A DNA stretch of 64,000 nucleotides from Oryzobacter telluris. GTDB lineage: Bacteria > Actinomycetota > Actinomycetes > Actinomycetales > Dermatophilaceae. The notes under the pieces are model-generated. The model made no database searches and was not told where the DNA came from. It saw nothing but the letters and a program-made list of their open reading frames with translations. Positions 54,644 through 63,467 of the stretch are shown piece by piece. The stretch's first letter is position 1. Every line of letters starts with the position of its first letter. The translations under genes and the position numbers were made by a program. The stretch lies in assembly GCF_043099285.1 (NCBI RefSeq), contig NZ_CP170723.1:1240001-1304000 (forward strand), read 5' to 3'.

Positions 54644-55230
54644 TGAGCACGCCCACGACCACCGAGCCCACCCCTCCTCCGCCTCCTCCCGCGGCGCCGG
54701 TCGCCGGTACCGACCCGGTGCGCAGCCGCCGGCTCCTCGTCATCGGGGCGGTCGCCGTGCAGCTGCTCCTCGTCCTCGTCGCGGTGTGGTCGCCCCTGGC
54801 GGCGCGCGTCACGGGCGAGGAGGTGCGGCTCGAGGTCGCGCCGGTCGACCCGATGGACCCGTTCCGCGGCGCCTACGTCGACCTCACCTATCCCGACCTG
54901 CCGGGCCAGCCCGTGGTCAACCGTGAGCTCACCGACGCCGAGATCACGGCCGCCGAGCAGGCCCGCGGCGAGGCCTGGGTGCCCCTGACCCGCCAGGGCG
55001 ACCTCTGGGTGGGTGGCCCGGTGCAGCGCACCCGACCGGCGGAGGGCCTCTACCTGCGGTGCGACGACTCGGACTGGCGGCTGGAGTGCGGCATCGAGAG
55101 CTGGTTCCTGCCGCAGGACCGGGCGCTCGCCCTCGAGGACGCGGTGCGAGCCGGGACCGCGGTCGCCACCATCAAGGTCGACGGGCGCGGGAACGCGGCG
55201 CTCGTCGCGGTGGACCCCGGAACCCGGTGA
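54643..55230 (+). CDS. GDYXXLXY domain membrane-anchored protein
   Basis: A 195-residue protein with a Pro-rich N-terminus, one membrane helix (about residues 30-50) and an extracytoplasmic domain with FRGAYVDLTYP, the local version of the GDYxxLxY motif. Function unknown; it is coupled to the DUF2157 gene. It ends 4 bp before the convergent GGDEF/EAL gene. Confidence 0.85.
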   Translation: MSTPTTTEPTPPPPPPAAPVAGTDPVRSRRLLVIGAVAVQLLLVLVAVWSPLAARVTGEEVRLEVAPVDPMDPFRGAYVDLTYPDLPGQPVVNRELTDAEITAAEQARGEAWVPLTRQGDLWVGGPVQRTRPAEGLYLRCDDSDWRLECGIESWFLPQDRALALEDAVRAGTAVATIKVDGRGNAALVAVDPGTR

Positions 55231-55233
55231 GGG

Positions 55234-57417
55234 TCAGGGCGAGCTGAGGCTGAGGGCGGCGCCGCCCTCGAGCAGGGTGCGCGCCTGGGCCAGCGGCACC
55301 GCCTGCGACCAGAGGTAGCCCTGGCCGCGGTCGCACTCGTGCTCCTCGAGCCAGGCCGCCTGCTCGGCGGTCTCGACCCCCTCGGCGACCGTGGTGAGCC
55401 GCAGCGAGCGGCCCATCTCGAGGATGGCGAGGGTCAGGGAGGCGGCGTGCTGCTCGGTCGTCACGCCGTCGATGAAGGCCTTGTCGACCTTGAGGATGTC
55501 GACCGGCAGCCGGGCGAGGTAGGACAGCGAGCTGTACCCCGTGCCGAAGTCGTCGATGGCGACGCGGGTCCCGAGGTCGCGCAGCGCCTGGAGGGCAGCG
55601 GTGGCGGCGTCGAGGTCGTCGAGCAGCACCGTCTCGGTGATCTCGAGGACGAGGACCTCGGGCGGCAGGCCGGTGTCGTCGAGGGCGTGGGACACCTCGT
55701 CGACGAACCCCGGGCGCAGGAGCTGCTGGGCCGAGACGTTGACCGACATCGTCACGCCGGGGGAGGAGCGCTGCAGGACCCTCGCCGCCCGGCACGCCTC
55801 GCGCAGGACCCAGGACCCGAGCGGCACGACGAGGCCCGAGCGCTCGGCGGCGGGGATGAAGTCGACCGGGGCCAGGCGCCCACGCTGCGGGTGCTGCCAG
55901 CGCACGAGTGCCTCGAACCCGGTGACGGCCCGGGTGCGCAGGTCGACGATCGCCTGGAAGTGCACGTCGAGCTCGTCGCGCTCGATGGCCGTGGCGAGGT
56001 CGGTCTGGATGGCCATCCGGTCCAGCGTCGCGGCGTGCCGCTCGGTCTCGAAGACCCGGATGGTGCCCTTGCCCTCCTCCTTGGCCCAGTACATGGCGAC
56101 GTCGGCGTCGCGCAGGACGCCCTCGCCGGTGGCCCCGCTCGGGGCGGCGTGGGCGATGCCGATGCTCGCGCTGACCGTGCAGGTGACGTCGTCGACCTCG
56201 ATGCCGGAGCCGCGCAGCGCCTCGAGGACGCGGCGGGCGGCCGGCTCCGCGGCGGCGGGGTCGGTGCGCTCCATCAGGACGGCGAACTCGTCGCCACCGA
56301 GGCGGGCGGCGGTGTCGCCGGGACGCAGCGCGCGGCGGAGCCGCTCGGAGACGGCGACGAGGAGCCGGTCGCCGACCGAGTGGCCATGGGTGTCGTTGAC
56401 GTCCTTGAAGTCGTCGAGGTCGAGGAACATCACGGCGATGCCGCCGTCGTCCCGGTCGATGGCGTGGTCGAGGCGGTCGGCGAACAGGGCGCGGTTGGCC
56501 AGCCCGGTGAGGGAGTCGTGGAAGGCCTGGTGGGCGAGCTGCTCGGCGAGGGCGTGCTGCTCGGTGACGTCGCGCAGGGTGAGCACCCACGCCCCCACGG
56601 CCGCCTCCTCGAGGAGGTTGGTGAGGGTGCCCTCGGCGACGAGCTCGCGGCCGTCGGCGTGGGCCAGGCGGAAGCGCACGGCGTGCTCCCCGGAGCGGGC
56701 GGCCGAGAGCATCCCGACCAGCGTGGGGGCGTCGTCGCCGAGCATCCCGACGACGTGGGAGCCGACGAGCTCGGTGGCGGGGCGGCCGAGGACGGAGCGG
56801 ACCGACGGGCTGACGAACGAGACGAGGCCGTCGCCCTCGATGACGACGATGAGGTCGGCGCTGTTCTGGACGAGCGCGAGCAGCCGGCGCTCGCGCAGGT
56901 CGACGACCCGCTGGGCGGTGAGCCGTCGCTCGACGGCGCGGTGCCGGTCGACGAGGCGGCGGAACCAGGCGAACCAGCCGATGGAGACCAGCACGAGCAG
57001 GCCGGCGTGGATGGTGAAGGCGAGCCACGCGCGCTGGGAGGTGGCGTCCGCGAGCTCGGTCCGCAGGGCGGTGCCGGCGGTGCGGACGGCGTCGAGGGCT
57101 GGGGCGTCCGACGGGTCGGCGAGGAGGGCGTCGGCCCGCGCGACCACGGTGCCGCCGGAGGTCCCCGGGGAGACCTCCACCCCGGCGACGTCCAGCGCCT
57201 GCACCGCGGTGCGGATCCTGCCCACGGCCTCGGGGGCGGAAGCCGGCGTGAGGGGGGCGAGGGTGCCGGCGAGGGAGGCCGCGGCCTCGCGCTGGTGGTC
57301 GAGGTCGTCACCGAGGTGCCACACCCCGGTGAGCAGCGCCATCTCGAGGACGACGACGAGCACGGTTCCCGCCACGGTGGCGGTGGTGCGCAGCCGGGTC
57401 TGCCCGCTGCGGGCCAT
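55234..57417 (-). CDS. Membrane GGDEF-EAL protein with PAS domain
   Basis: A 727-residue c-di-GMP enzyme. Two membrane helices (about residues 12-32 and 128-150) flank a short extracytoplasmic sensor. A PAS domain (about 180-295) is followed by a GGDEF domain with intact GGDEF near residue 372 and an EAL domain with intact EAL in GFEALVRW near residue 502 and LKVDKAFIDGV. Both synthase and phosphodiesterase motifs look complete, so the net activity cannot be predicted. Confidence 0.94.
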   Translation of the reverse strand: MARSGQTRLRTTATVAGTVLVVVLEMALLTGVWHLGDDLDHQREAAASLAGTLAPLTPASAPEAVGRIRTAVQALDVAGVEVSPGTSGGTVVARADALLADPSDAPALDAVRTAGTALRTELADATSQRAWLAFTIHAGLLVLVSIGWFAWFRRLVDRHRAVERRLTAQRVVDLRERRLLALVQNSADLIVVIEGDGLVSFVSPSVRSVLGRPATELVGSHVVGMLGDDAPTLVGMLSAARSGEHAVRFRLAHADGRELVAEGTLTNLLEEAAVGAWVLTLRDVTEQHALAEQLAHQAFHDSLTGLANRALFADRLDHAIDRDDGGIAVMFLDLDDFKDVNDTHGHSVGDRLLVAVSERLRRALRPGDTAARLGGDEFAVLMERTDPAAAEPAARRVLEALRGSGIEVDDVTCTVSASIGIAHAAPSGATGEGVLRDADVAMYWAKEEGKGTIRVFETERHAATLDRMAIQTDLATAIERDELDVHFQAIVDLRTRAVTGFEALVRWQHPQRGRLAPVDFIPAAERSGLVVPLGSWVLREACRAARVLQRSSPGVTMSVNVSAQQLLRPGFVDEVSHALDDTGLPPEVLVLEITETVLLDDLDAATAALQALRDLGTRVAIDDFGTGYSSLSYLARLPVDILKVDKAFIDGVTTEQHAASLTLAILEMGRSLRLTTVAEGVETAEQAAWLEEHECDRGQGYLWSQAVPLAQARTLLEGGAALSLSSP

Positions 57418-57577
57418 GGCGGGCCCTCCTTCACGGTCGCGCGGGCGTCGAGGTCTGCCCGGACCACGCTACGGAGCGAGCGCCGTGGCCCGGCGCGGAA
57501 CGGGGGAAGGGGGACCGTTCGGCCGAGGAGGTCCGGGCGAGCGGCCGTCGGGCCGGGTCGCTGGCAGGATGCGCCTC

Positions 57578-58435
57578 ATGAGCAGCGACGCCGTCGACCG
57601 CGCCCAGCGCACCCTGGAAGAGGGCATCTCCACCGACTTCAGCCGGGCGATGTCGTACGGCGACTACCTCGACCTGCCCACCCTGCTGTCGGCCCAGCAC
57701 CCCCGCAGCACGCCGGCCCAGCACGACGAGCTGCTCTTCATCGTCCAGCACCAGGTCGCCGAGCTGTGGCTGAAGCTGCTGCTGCACGAGCTGCACTCGG
57801 CACGGGCCCTGCTCGCCACCGACGACCTCGCTCCCGCGCTGAAGCGGCTCGCGCGGGTCAAGCACGTGCAGAAGCAGCTCGTCGAGCAGTGGGACGTGCT
57901 GGCCACGCTGACGCCGAGCGAGTACGCCCAGATCCGCCCCTTCCTCGCGACGAGCTCGGGGTTCCAGAGCCACCAGTACCGGGCGGTCGAGTTCCTCCTC
58001 GGCAACAAGAACGCCGAGATGGTCCGGGTCTTCGAGCACTCGCCGGCCGAGCACGCCGAGCTCGAGCGGCTGCTGGGGGAGCCCACGCTGTACGACGAGT
58101 TCCTGCGCTACCTGGCCCGCCACGGCTACGCCGTGCCGGCTGCCGTCCTCGAGCGCGACCTCACCCAGCCGTACCGGCTCGACGAGGGGCTGGTCGACCT
58201 GTTCGCCGGGGTGTACGCCGACCCCGCGCAGCACTGGGGGGTGTACGAGACGTGCGAGGAGCTCGTCGACATCGAGGACCTGTTCCAGCAGTGGCGCTTC
58301 CGCCACCTCCAGGTGGTCTCGCGGGTGATCGGCACGCGGCAGGGCACCGGCGGATCCAGCGGCGTCGACTTCCTGCGCCGCGCCCTCGACCTCACCTTCT
58401 TCCCCGAGCTCTACGCCGTCCGCGCCCGCGTCTGA
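57578..58435 (+). CDS. kynA: Tryptophan 2,3-dioxygenase
   Basis: A 285-residue haem enzyme that opens the indole ring of tryptophan to N-formylkynurenine. Motifs are SYGDYLDLPTLL, FIVQHQVAELWLKL (substrate His and channel), SSGFQSHQYR and the haem-ligand region FRHLQVVSRVIG followed by GTGGSSGV. ATG 57578 is favoured; ATG 57569 adds three residues. No other kynurenine genes are nearby. Confidence 0.96.
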   Translation: MSSDAVDRAQRTLEEGISTDFSRAMSYGDYLDLPTLLSAQHPRSTPAQHDELLFIVQHQVAELWLKLLLHELHSARALLATDDLAPALKRLARVKHVQKQLVEQWDVLATLTPSEYAQIRPFLATSSGFQSHQYRAVEFLLGNKNAEMVRVFEHSPAEHAELERLLGEPTLYDEFLRYLARHGYAVPAAVLERDLTQPYRLDEGLVDLFAGVYADPAQHWGVYETCEELVDIEDLFQQWRFRHLQVVSRVIGTRQGTGGSSGVDFLRRALDLTFFPELYAVRARV

Positions 58436-58471
58436 CCACGGCTGGAGGGGGCTGGCCCTCGGCCTCGTGCC

Positions 58472-58530
58472 GCGAGGGGTGGCTACGGGCTGTTCCGGGC
58501 CCGGGTGAGGAGCCCTTGGCCACCCCTCGC
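58472..58530. repeat. Family E hairpin, left copy
   Basis: The arms GCGAGGGGTGGC... and ...GCCACCCCTCGC (about 20 bp each, 58472-58491 and 58511-58530) pair with a few mismatches. The 21-bp segment 58509-58529 recurs exactly in reverse complement at 59533-59553. The element ends 8 bp before the stop codon of the AbiEi/DUF559 gene. Confidence 0.88.
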
Positions 58531-58538
58531 CCGACGGA

Positions 58539-59441
58539 TCACGCGAGGAGCAGCCGGGCGAGACGTCGCCGAAGGGCCGCCCGGCGGTCGTCGTCCGAGA
58601 AGCAGAGTGAGGTCATCTCCACGTAGGCCCAGCCGTCGTCCTCCAGGGATGCCCGGCGCTCGCGATCGCGCTGCCAGGTGCGGCGGTCGGTGCGGTGGAC
58701 GTCGCCGTCGTACTCCCCGACGACGCGCTGTCGCCGCCACACGAAGTCGCATGTCGCGAGCCAGCCGCCGTGCGCGTCGAGCACCGCGACGTTGAGCTCG
58801 GGCTCCGGCAGTCCCCAGGCCCAGAACCAGTGGCGCGCCAGGGTCTCGCCGGGGGAGGCCGAGCCCGGGCGTGCCAGGCCGGCCACGGTGCGCAGGCTGC
58901 CGGCTCCCCGTCGCCCGGTGCGGGCAGCCGCTGCCGCAACCAGGACCTCGGGCGTCGCGTGCTGCCGCCGGAGGAGGACGTCGGCCGCGGCCAGCAGGTC
59001 CGCGTGGTCCCAGCGGTCGGCGAGGTCGCACCAGGTGTCGGTCGCCGAGGTGACCCGGAGGCCGGACAGCTCGACGACCGACCGTCGCTCCAGCCCCCGA
59101 TGGTGCCGGCATCCCGAGCGCTGGATCCGCGGGGACCGGCTGTCGCGCATGACGTCGAGCTCCTCCGCGACGCCCGACCACGGCGCGGGTGTCGGCAGGC
59201 CGTGCAGGCGGGCTGCCGTGGCGTGGCTGAAGGCCGAGTCGACAGGCAGGGCCGCGGCGAAGGCCTGCGCGTGGGCGAGGTGGTCGACCTCGTCGCAGGC
59301 CGGGCGACGGACTCCTCTCGTCGGGGTGGCGAGGTCCGACCCGCGCAGCCGTCCCCGGGCGAGGTAGAGCTCGCGGGCCTGCGCCACCGTGAACGGGCCG
59401 GTGAGCAGCCCGCCCGGTAGCGGGATCCGGGGCGTCGGCAT
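58539..59441 (-). CDS. AbiEi-like N-domain plus DUF559 nuclease-fold protein
   Basis: A 300-residue protein. The N-terminus (MPTPRIPLPGGLLTGPFTVA) with a winged-helix-like region (GLPTPAPWSG, FSHATAARLHG) matches the type IV antitoxin AbiEi family. The C-terminal quarter is DUF559/Vsr-like: CDFVWRRQRVVGEYDGDVH, then WQRDRERRASLEDDGWAYVE, with Asp, Glu-x-Asp and Gln/Lys-type positions of an endonuclease fold. No AbiEii toxin gene is adjacent. It is enclosed by family E inverted hairpins. Such genes are common singletons in actinobacteria with no established role. Confidence 0.85.
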   Translation of the reverse strand: MPTPRIPLPGGLLTGPFTVAQARELYLARGRLRGSDLATPTRGVRRPACDEVDHLAHAQAFAAALPVDSAFSHATAARLHGLPTPAPWSGVAEELDVMRDSRSPRIQRSGCRHHRGLERRSVVELSGLRVTSATDTWCDLADRWDHADLLAAADVLLRRQHATPEVLVAAAAARTGRRGAGSLRTVAGLARPGSASPGETLARHWFWAWGLPEPELNVAVLDAHGGWLATCDFVWRRQRVVGEYDGDVHRTDRRTWQRDRERRASLEDDGWAYVEMTSLCFSDDDRRAALRRRLARLLLA

Positions 59442-59532
59442 GGTGCGACCCTCGGCACCGCCTGGCCTCTGCACCACCCCCACCGCCGGCCTGTGGATCG
59501 CCGCCCAGGTCGCCGGTGCCTGTGGACGGCGA

Positions 59533-59590
59533 CGAGGGGTGGCCAAGGGCTCCATCACCGTCCGGGGAGCAGCCACTGGCCACCCCTCGC
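59533..59590. repeat. Family E hairpin, right copy (inverted)
   Basis: The reverse complement of this segment aligns end to end with the left copy: the outer 12 bp are the same, the inner core shares GGCTG, TCC and GGTGA, and the far arm matches over 21 bp. It is separated from the DUF559 gene start by 91 bp and from the pfkB start by 57 bp. Confidence 0.87.
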
Positions 59591-59647
59591 GGCCACCACA
59601 TGCGGCTGACCTCGGCTGCGGCGCGGGCCACGGGCATACTCGGCGGC

Positions 59648-60586
59648 ATGACACGGGTCATCCACACGGCACAGGCCCTCGTCGACGCCGTGATGGAGGT
59701 GCCCGCGCTCCCGGCGCGCGGCGGCAACGTCATGGCGACGACCTACGAGCGCTACGCCGGCGGTGCGGTGACGATCCTGCTCGCCGCGGCCCGGTCGGGA
59801 GCCGCCTGCGTGCACGCCGGCGCGGTCGGCACCGGCCCGAACGGTGACCTCGTCCGGGCCGCGCTCGCGGCCGAGGGCATCGAGGTGTCCTCGCCCACGG
59901 TCGAGGACCTCGACACCGGCGTCTGCGTCGTCCTCGTCGAGCCGAGTGCCGAGCGGTCGTTCGTCACCACCCAGGGGGCCGAGCGGCACATCAGCCCGGC
60001 GTCGCTCGGCGCCTCGAGGCCCACCGCCGGTGACCTGGTCTGCGTCAGCGGCTACTCGCTCGTGGGCCGCACCCGCGACCCGCTCGTGGAGTGGCTCGGC
60101 ACCCTCGACGAGGGCGTGGTCGTCGTCCTCGACCCCGGAGCCACGCTCGCCGAGCTCGACCCCCGCACGCGCGACGCCGTCCTCGCCCGCACGAACGTCT
60201 GGACGGGCAACGCCGACGAGGCGGCGGCCCTCGCCGGGGTGACCGGGATGGAGCACGCCGCCGAGGTCGTGGCGACCCTCCTGCCCGCGGGTGCGGTCGC
60301 CATCGTCCGCGACGGCCCCCGAGGCTGTGCCGTGCGCGAGGACGGGCGCACCACCTACCTGACCGGGCACCCGCAGCGTCCCGTCGACACCAACGGCGCC
60401 GGCGACACCCATACGGGCGTCCTGCTCGCCGAACGCGCCGCGGGCGCCTCGTGGACCCAGGCGGCGGCCCGGGCGAACGCGGCGGGCGCCATCAAGGTGA
60501 CGCGGCGAGGCCCCGACACGGCCCCGACCCGCGCGGAGATCGACGCGTTCCTGGCGCGCGTCGGTGCTGCAACCACCCCGAACTGA
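59648..60586 (+). CDS. PfkB family carbohydrate kinase
   Basis: A 312-residue ribokinase-fold kinase. Features are GGNVMATTYERYAGGAV (sugar site), AGAVGTGPNGDLV, WTGNADEAAALAG and the catalytic DTNGAGDTHTG (family consensus DTxGAGD). Substrate unknown: a sugar or nucleoside. Start ATG 59648. The neighbour to its left is the DUF559 unit, so its original promoter may have been displaced. Confidence 0.9.
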   Translation: MTRVIHTAQALVDAVMEVPALPARGGNVMATTYERYAGGAVTILLAAARSGAACVHAGAVGTGPNGDLVRAALAAEGIEVSSPTVEDLDTGVCVVLVEPSAERSFVTTQGAERHISPASLGASRPTAGDLVCVSGYSLVGRTRDPLVEWLGTLDEGVVVVLDPGATLAELDPRTRDAVLARTNVWTGNADEAAALAGVTGMEHAAEVVATLLPAGAVAIVRDGPRGCAVREDGRTTYLTGHPQRPVDTNGAGDTHTGVLLAERAAGASWTQAAARANAAGAIKVTRRGPDTAPTRAEIDAFLARVGAATTPN

Positions 60587-60846
60587 ACAGATCCTCAGGT
60601 AAACCCTCGCCCCACCCGCACGAATCGGCGTGCAGGGCCCCCCACCAGCGAGAAATGGCCCGGTCGAGTCATGGGCAGGGTGGACGAGAGGGGGCAGGAT
60701 CACCCATCGGTGGGCAACCACCACCGCACCCGGTCCCTTCGCGGGGTCCCTGACCCGGACGCGGTCTGGACGCGTACCGGCGCGTCACGCGGACCATCGC
60801 CTCTGGTTCGTCGTCGACCGAATCCAGGCCCTCCGGAGGAACCCGC

Positions 60847-62640
60847 ATGTCCACGTCCGTGTTGCGATCCATCGCGAACCCCACCCGACCGCGCCGAGCC
60901 CGGTCCCGGCGGCGCAGCGCCGCCCTGTCCCTCGTGGCGGCCCTCGTCCTGGCCCCCATCACCCTCATCGCCGCTCCGGCCGCGATGGCGGCGGACGGCC
61001 CGTTCTCCATCGACGGCAGCGTCCCCGACGCCGGGACCACCCAGCTCGAGGACCCCGAGGGCAACGTCAAGGAGCTCGGCCCCCTGAACTCCAACACGAC
61101 CAAGATCGGCGTCATCCACAGCGACGCCGTCCCCACCCTCGGGCTGACCAACCCCAACGGGCAGGTCGACCTGCGTCGAGCCTGGCTCGACACCCAACGA
61201 GAGAACAACAAGGACTGGCTGTACTTCGCCTGGGAGCGCGACGCCAACAGCGGTAGCGGCTTCATCGCCTACGAGTTCATGCAGAACCCGGTTCCCACCG
61301 GCTGCGCCTACGACACGGCGACCGAGGCGCAGCTCGTCGCGAGCTGCAACCCCTGGGCCGGGCGCACGCTCGGCGACTTCATCATCCTCTGGGACCAGCA
61401 GGGTGGCAGCCGTGACCTCTACCTGAGGACGTGGGGCGGTACCGCCTCCAACCTCGTCCTCGGTGCCCCGCAGCTCCTCGACGGCGCCGTGTCCCAGGCC
61501 CAGTACAGCTCCGACGGCTTCCGTGGTGAGGCCGCGGTCAACCTCACGGACACGGTCTTCGGCGGCAGCTCGACGTGCCGGACGTTCGCCAACACCATCC
61601 CCAGCACGGTGACCGGCAACTCGGACAGTGCCGACTACAAGGACACGATCCTCGCGACGGCACCGCCGATCACCAACTGCGGCACGGTGACCGTCATCAA
61701 GCACACGAACCCGGGCGGGGTCAGCCAGGCCTTCCCCTTCACCTCGACCCTCGCGGGCTCCGAGATGGTGTGCACCGCTGACGCCACGCCGGCGACCTTC
61801 TCCCTGAATGACGCGGCGACCGACACCGAGACGTGCATCAACGTGCCGTCGGGTGGGTACACCGTGACCGAGGGTGCCAACCCGAGCGGGTGGGACTTCG
61901 AGAGCCTGACGTGCACCTCGACCGGTGACGGCACCAGCACCCTGACGTCGGGCAAGGTCGCGACCATCACCCTCGCGGGTGGCGGCGACGTGACCTGCAC
62001 GTACGTCAACCGGCAGCAGAAGGGCGCCATCAAGGTGACCAAGGTCGTGGCCGGGACGGCGACGGCGCTCGCCGGCGCCGCCTTCGCCCTCGACGCCGAC
62101 GGTGACCCGGCGACCACGGCCGACCAGACCTCGATCCCGGCCGTCGCCGGCCAGACGGGGGTGTTCTGCATCCAGGACCTCCTGCTCGGCAGCTACACCG
62201 TGGTGGAGACCCAGGTGCCCGCCGGGTACACGGGCGGCCCGCCCCAGACGGTCAACGTCACCACCGCCGGGACCTGTGCCGCCGGTGCCACCCCCGTCAC
62301 GTTCGAGAACAAGAAGAACCCGAGCATCCTCACGGTTCCCAAGCTCCTCCCGAACGACCGGGCCACCCTCTCGGACGGCTTCGGCACGCTGACCGGCACG
62401 CTGGTGTTCAAGCTCTTCGCGAACGCCACGTGCTCGGGCGCCGCGCTCTACACCGAGCCGACGATCACCGTGAACGGCAACGGTCCGTACGACACGACCA
62501 ACCAGAGCACGTTCGTCACGGCGGACGGGACCTACTCGTGGCTCGTGACCTTCGCGTCCACCAGCGCGTCGAACAACGGCGTGGTCAGCTCGTGCACGGC
62601 GGAGCAGCAGCGCATCGACTTCACCCCGCTGGCTCCCTGA
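60847..62640 (+). CDS. Secreted SpaA/prealbumin-like repeat surface protein
   Basis: A 597-residue protein with an Arg-rich signal peptide (about residues 16-48, ending AAMAAD). Residues 50-275 form a domain common at the N-terminus of actinobacterial surface proteins (LYFAWERDANSGSGFIAYE). Two or three SpaA/DUF5979-like prealbumin folds follow (GTVTVIKHTNPGG, GAIKVTKVVAGT). A last Thr/Ser-rich domain ends in FTPLAP. There is no LPXTG motif or C-terminal membrane anchor, so it is probably released or held by other means. GGAGGA lies 8 bp before ATG 60847. Confidence 0.85.
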   Translation: MSTSVLRSIANPTRPRRARSRRRSAALSLVAALVLAPITLIAAPAAMAADGPFSIDGSVPDAGTTQLEDPEGNVKELGPLNSNTTKIGVIHSDAVPTLGLTNPNGQVDLRRAWLDTQRENNKDWLYFAWERDANSGSGFIAYEFMQNPVPTGCAYDTATEAQLVASCNPWAGRTLGDFIILWDQQGGSRDLYLRTWGGTASNLVLGAPQLLDGAVSQAQYSSDGFRGEAAVNLTDTVFGGSSTCRTFANTIPSTVTGNSDSADYKDTILATAPPITNCGTVTVIKHTNPGGVSQAFPFTSTLAGSEMVCTADATPATFSLNDAATDTETCINVPSGGYTVTEGANPSGWDFESLTCTSTGDGTSTLTSGKVATITLAGGGDVTCTYVNRQQKGAIKVTKVVAGTATALAGAAFALDADGDPATTADQTSIPAVAGQTGVFCIQDLLLGSYTVVETQVPAGYTGGPPQTVNVTTAGTCAAGATPVTFENKKNPSILTVPKLLPNDRATLSDGFGTLTGTLVFKLFANATCSGAALYTEPTITVNGNGPYDTTNQSTFVTADGTYSWLVTFASTSASNNGVVSSCTAEQQRIDFTPLAP

Positions 62641-62725
62641 GGCGGTGTCGATGACGAACGGGTCGCCTCTCATGCAGTTGAGGTGACCACGCACGGACCG
62701 TGACCGGATATCACGGGCCGGGCGA

Positions 62726-62762
62726 GCGGGGCCGGTGTCTCGAGGCGGGACACCGGCCCCGC
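62726..62762. terminator. Bidirectional terminator hairpin
   Basis: GCGGGGCCGGTGTC and its exact complement (14-bp stem) with a 9-base loop between convergent genes, 86 bp after the SpaA-like stop and 21 bp before the DUF998 stop. Confidence 0.8.
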
Positions 62763-62782
62763 ACCGTGCTCGGGGCTGCGAG

Positions 62783-63466
62783 TCAGGCGGCCGGTGCGCG
62801 CCGACCCGCGAGGAGCCGGACCGCGGTCCCGACGAGCCAGACGGCCACGCCGGCCTGCAGCGCGAACAGCGGGGTCACCGCGAGGTCGTGGGTGGTCGCC
62901 ACGAGCGGTCCGGCGGCGGCGTAGCCCAGCCCGCCGAGCACCCCCGGGACGGCGAGGAGCCGGGCCGGCCAGGTCCCCGCGGCGCGGGCGACCGCGACCG
63001 CCAGGGCTGCGGCGGTCAGCCCGAGGGCCGGTGTCGCCACGACCTGGGCGAGGAGGTGCAGGTCGAGCACGGGGGTGTCGCCGTGGTGGGCGAGGGCCTC
63101 CGCGTCGTTCACGGCGAACAGGTGGGGCACGAGCTCGAGCGCGGCGACCGCCCAGCCCACCACGGCGGCGAGCAGCCAGGGCGCCACCCGCGGGCCGGTG
63201 GCTCCCGAGCGACGCAGCAGGGCCAGCCCGATGGTCGTGGTCACCGTGCCCGCCAGCAGCAGGACGTGCGAGGTCGCCCAGCCCGGGTCCCCGAGCATCG
63301 AGGACAGGTAGGCGTCGACGGTGGCCCCCGACCCCCGCGGGTGGAGCTGGCCGCCGGCGCCGAGGAGCAGCCCCCCGGCGCCGGTGGTGAGGGCCGCCGG
63401 GCGGACCGAGGAGGGGGAGGGCGTGGTCAGGGTGCGGGCCGAGCGGGCGGTGGTCGTCGTCGTCAT
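62783..63466 (-). CDS. DUF998-like membrane protein
   Basis: A 227-residue protein with six or seven hydrophobic segments, from ATG 63466 (MTTTTTARSARTLTTPS). Features such as HPRGSGATVDAYLSSMLGDPG and AWATSHVLLLAG-like segments fit small multi-pass proteins of the DUF998 type; the assignment is tentative. It lies 1 bp after the SnoaL-like gene stop and is co-transcribed with it. Confidence 0.65.
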   Translation of the reverse strand: MTTTTTARSARTLTTPSPSSVRPAALTTGAGGLLLGAGGQLHPRGSGATVDAYLSSMLGDPGWATSHVLLLAGTVTTTIGLALLRRSGATGPRVAPWLLAAVVGWAVAALELVPHLFAVNDAEALAHHGDTPVLDLHLLAQVVATPALGLTAAALAVAVARAAGTWPARLLAVPGVLGGLGYAAAGPLVATTHDLAVTPLFALQAGVAVWLVGTAVRLLAGRRAPAA

Positions 63467-63467
63467 C

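Larger units (their letters stand above)
58472..59590. mobile_element. Candidate hairpin-bounded unit carrying the AbiEi/DUF559 gene
   Basis: A 1.1-kb segment bounded by two inverted copies of one hairpin (58472-58530 and 59533-59590) and containing a single gene that nearly fills it. The structure is like a small transposon with terminal inverted repeats that are themselves palindromes. I see no convincing target-site duplication. Mobility is a hypothesis, not shown by this sequence. Confidence 0.35.

Noticed and set aside
55339..58626. A 1095-codon plus-strand open frame across the GGDEF/EAL and kynA genes
   Set aside because: Antisense to the clear GGDEF-EAL gene and out of frame with kynA; the translation has no recognisable domain.
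58539..59441. Complete AbiE toxin-antitoxin system
   Set aside because: Only the AbiEi-like protein is present, fused to a DUF559 region; there is no AbiEii-type nucleotidyltransferase gene on either side.
58435..59650. Target-site duplication flanking the family E hairpin unit
   Set aside because: The flanks show only a loose GGCTG-CTCGGC similarity with mismatches, not distinguishable from chance.
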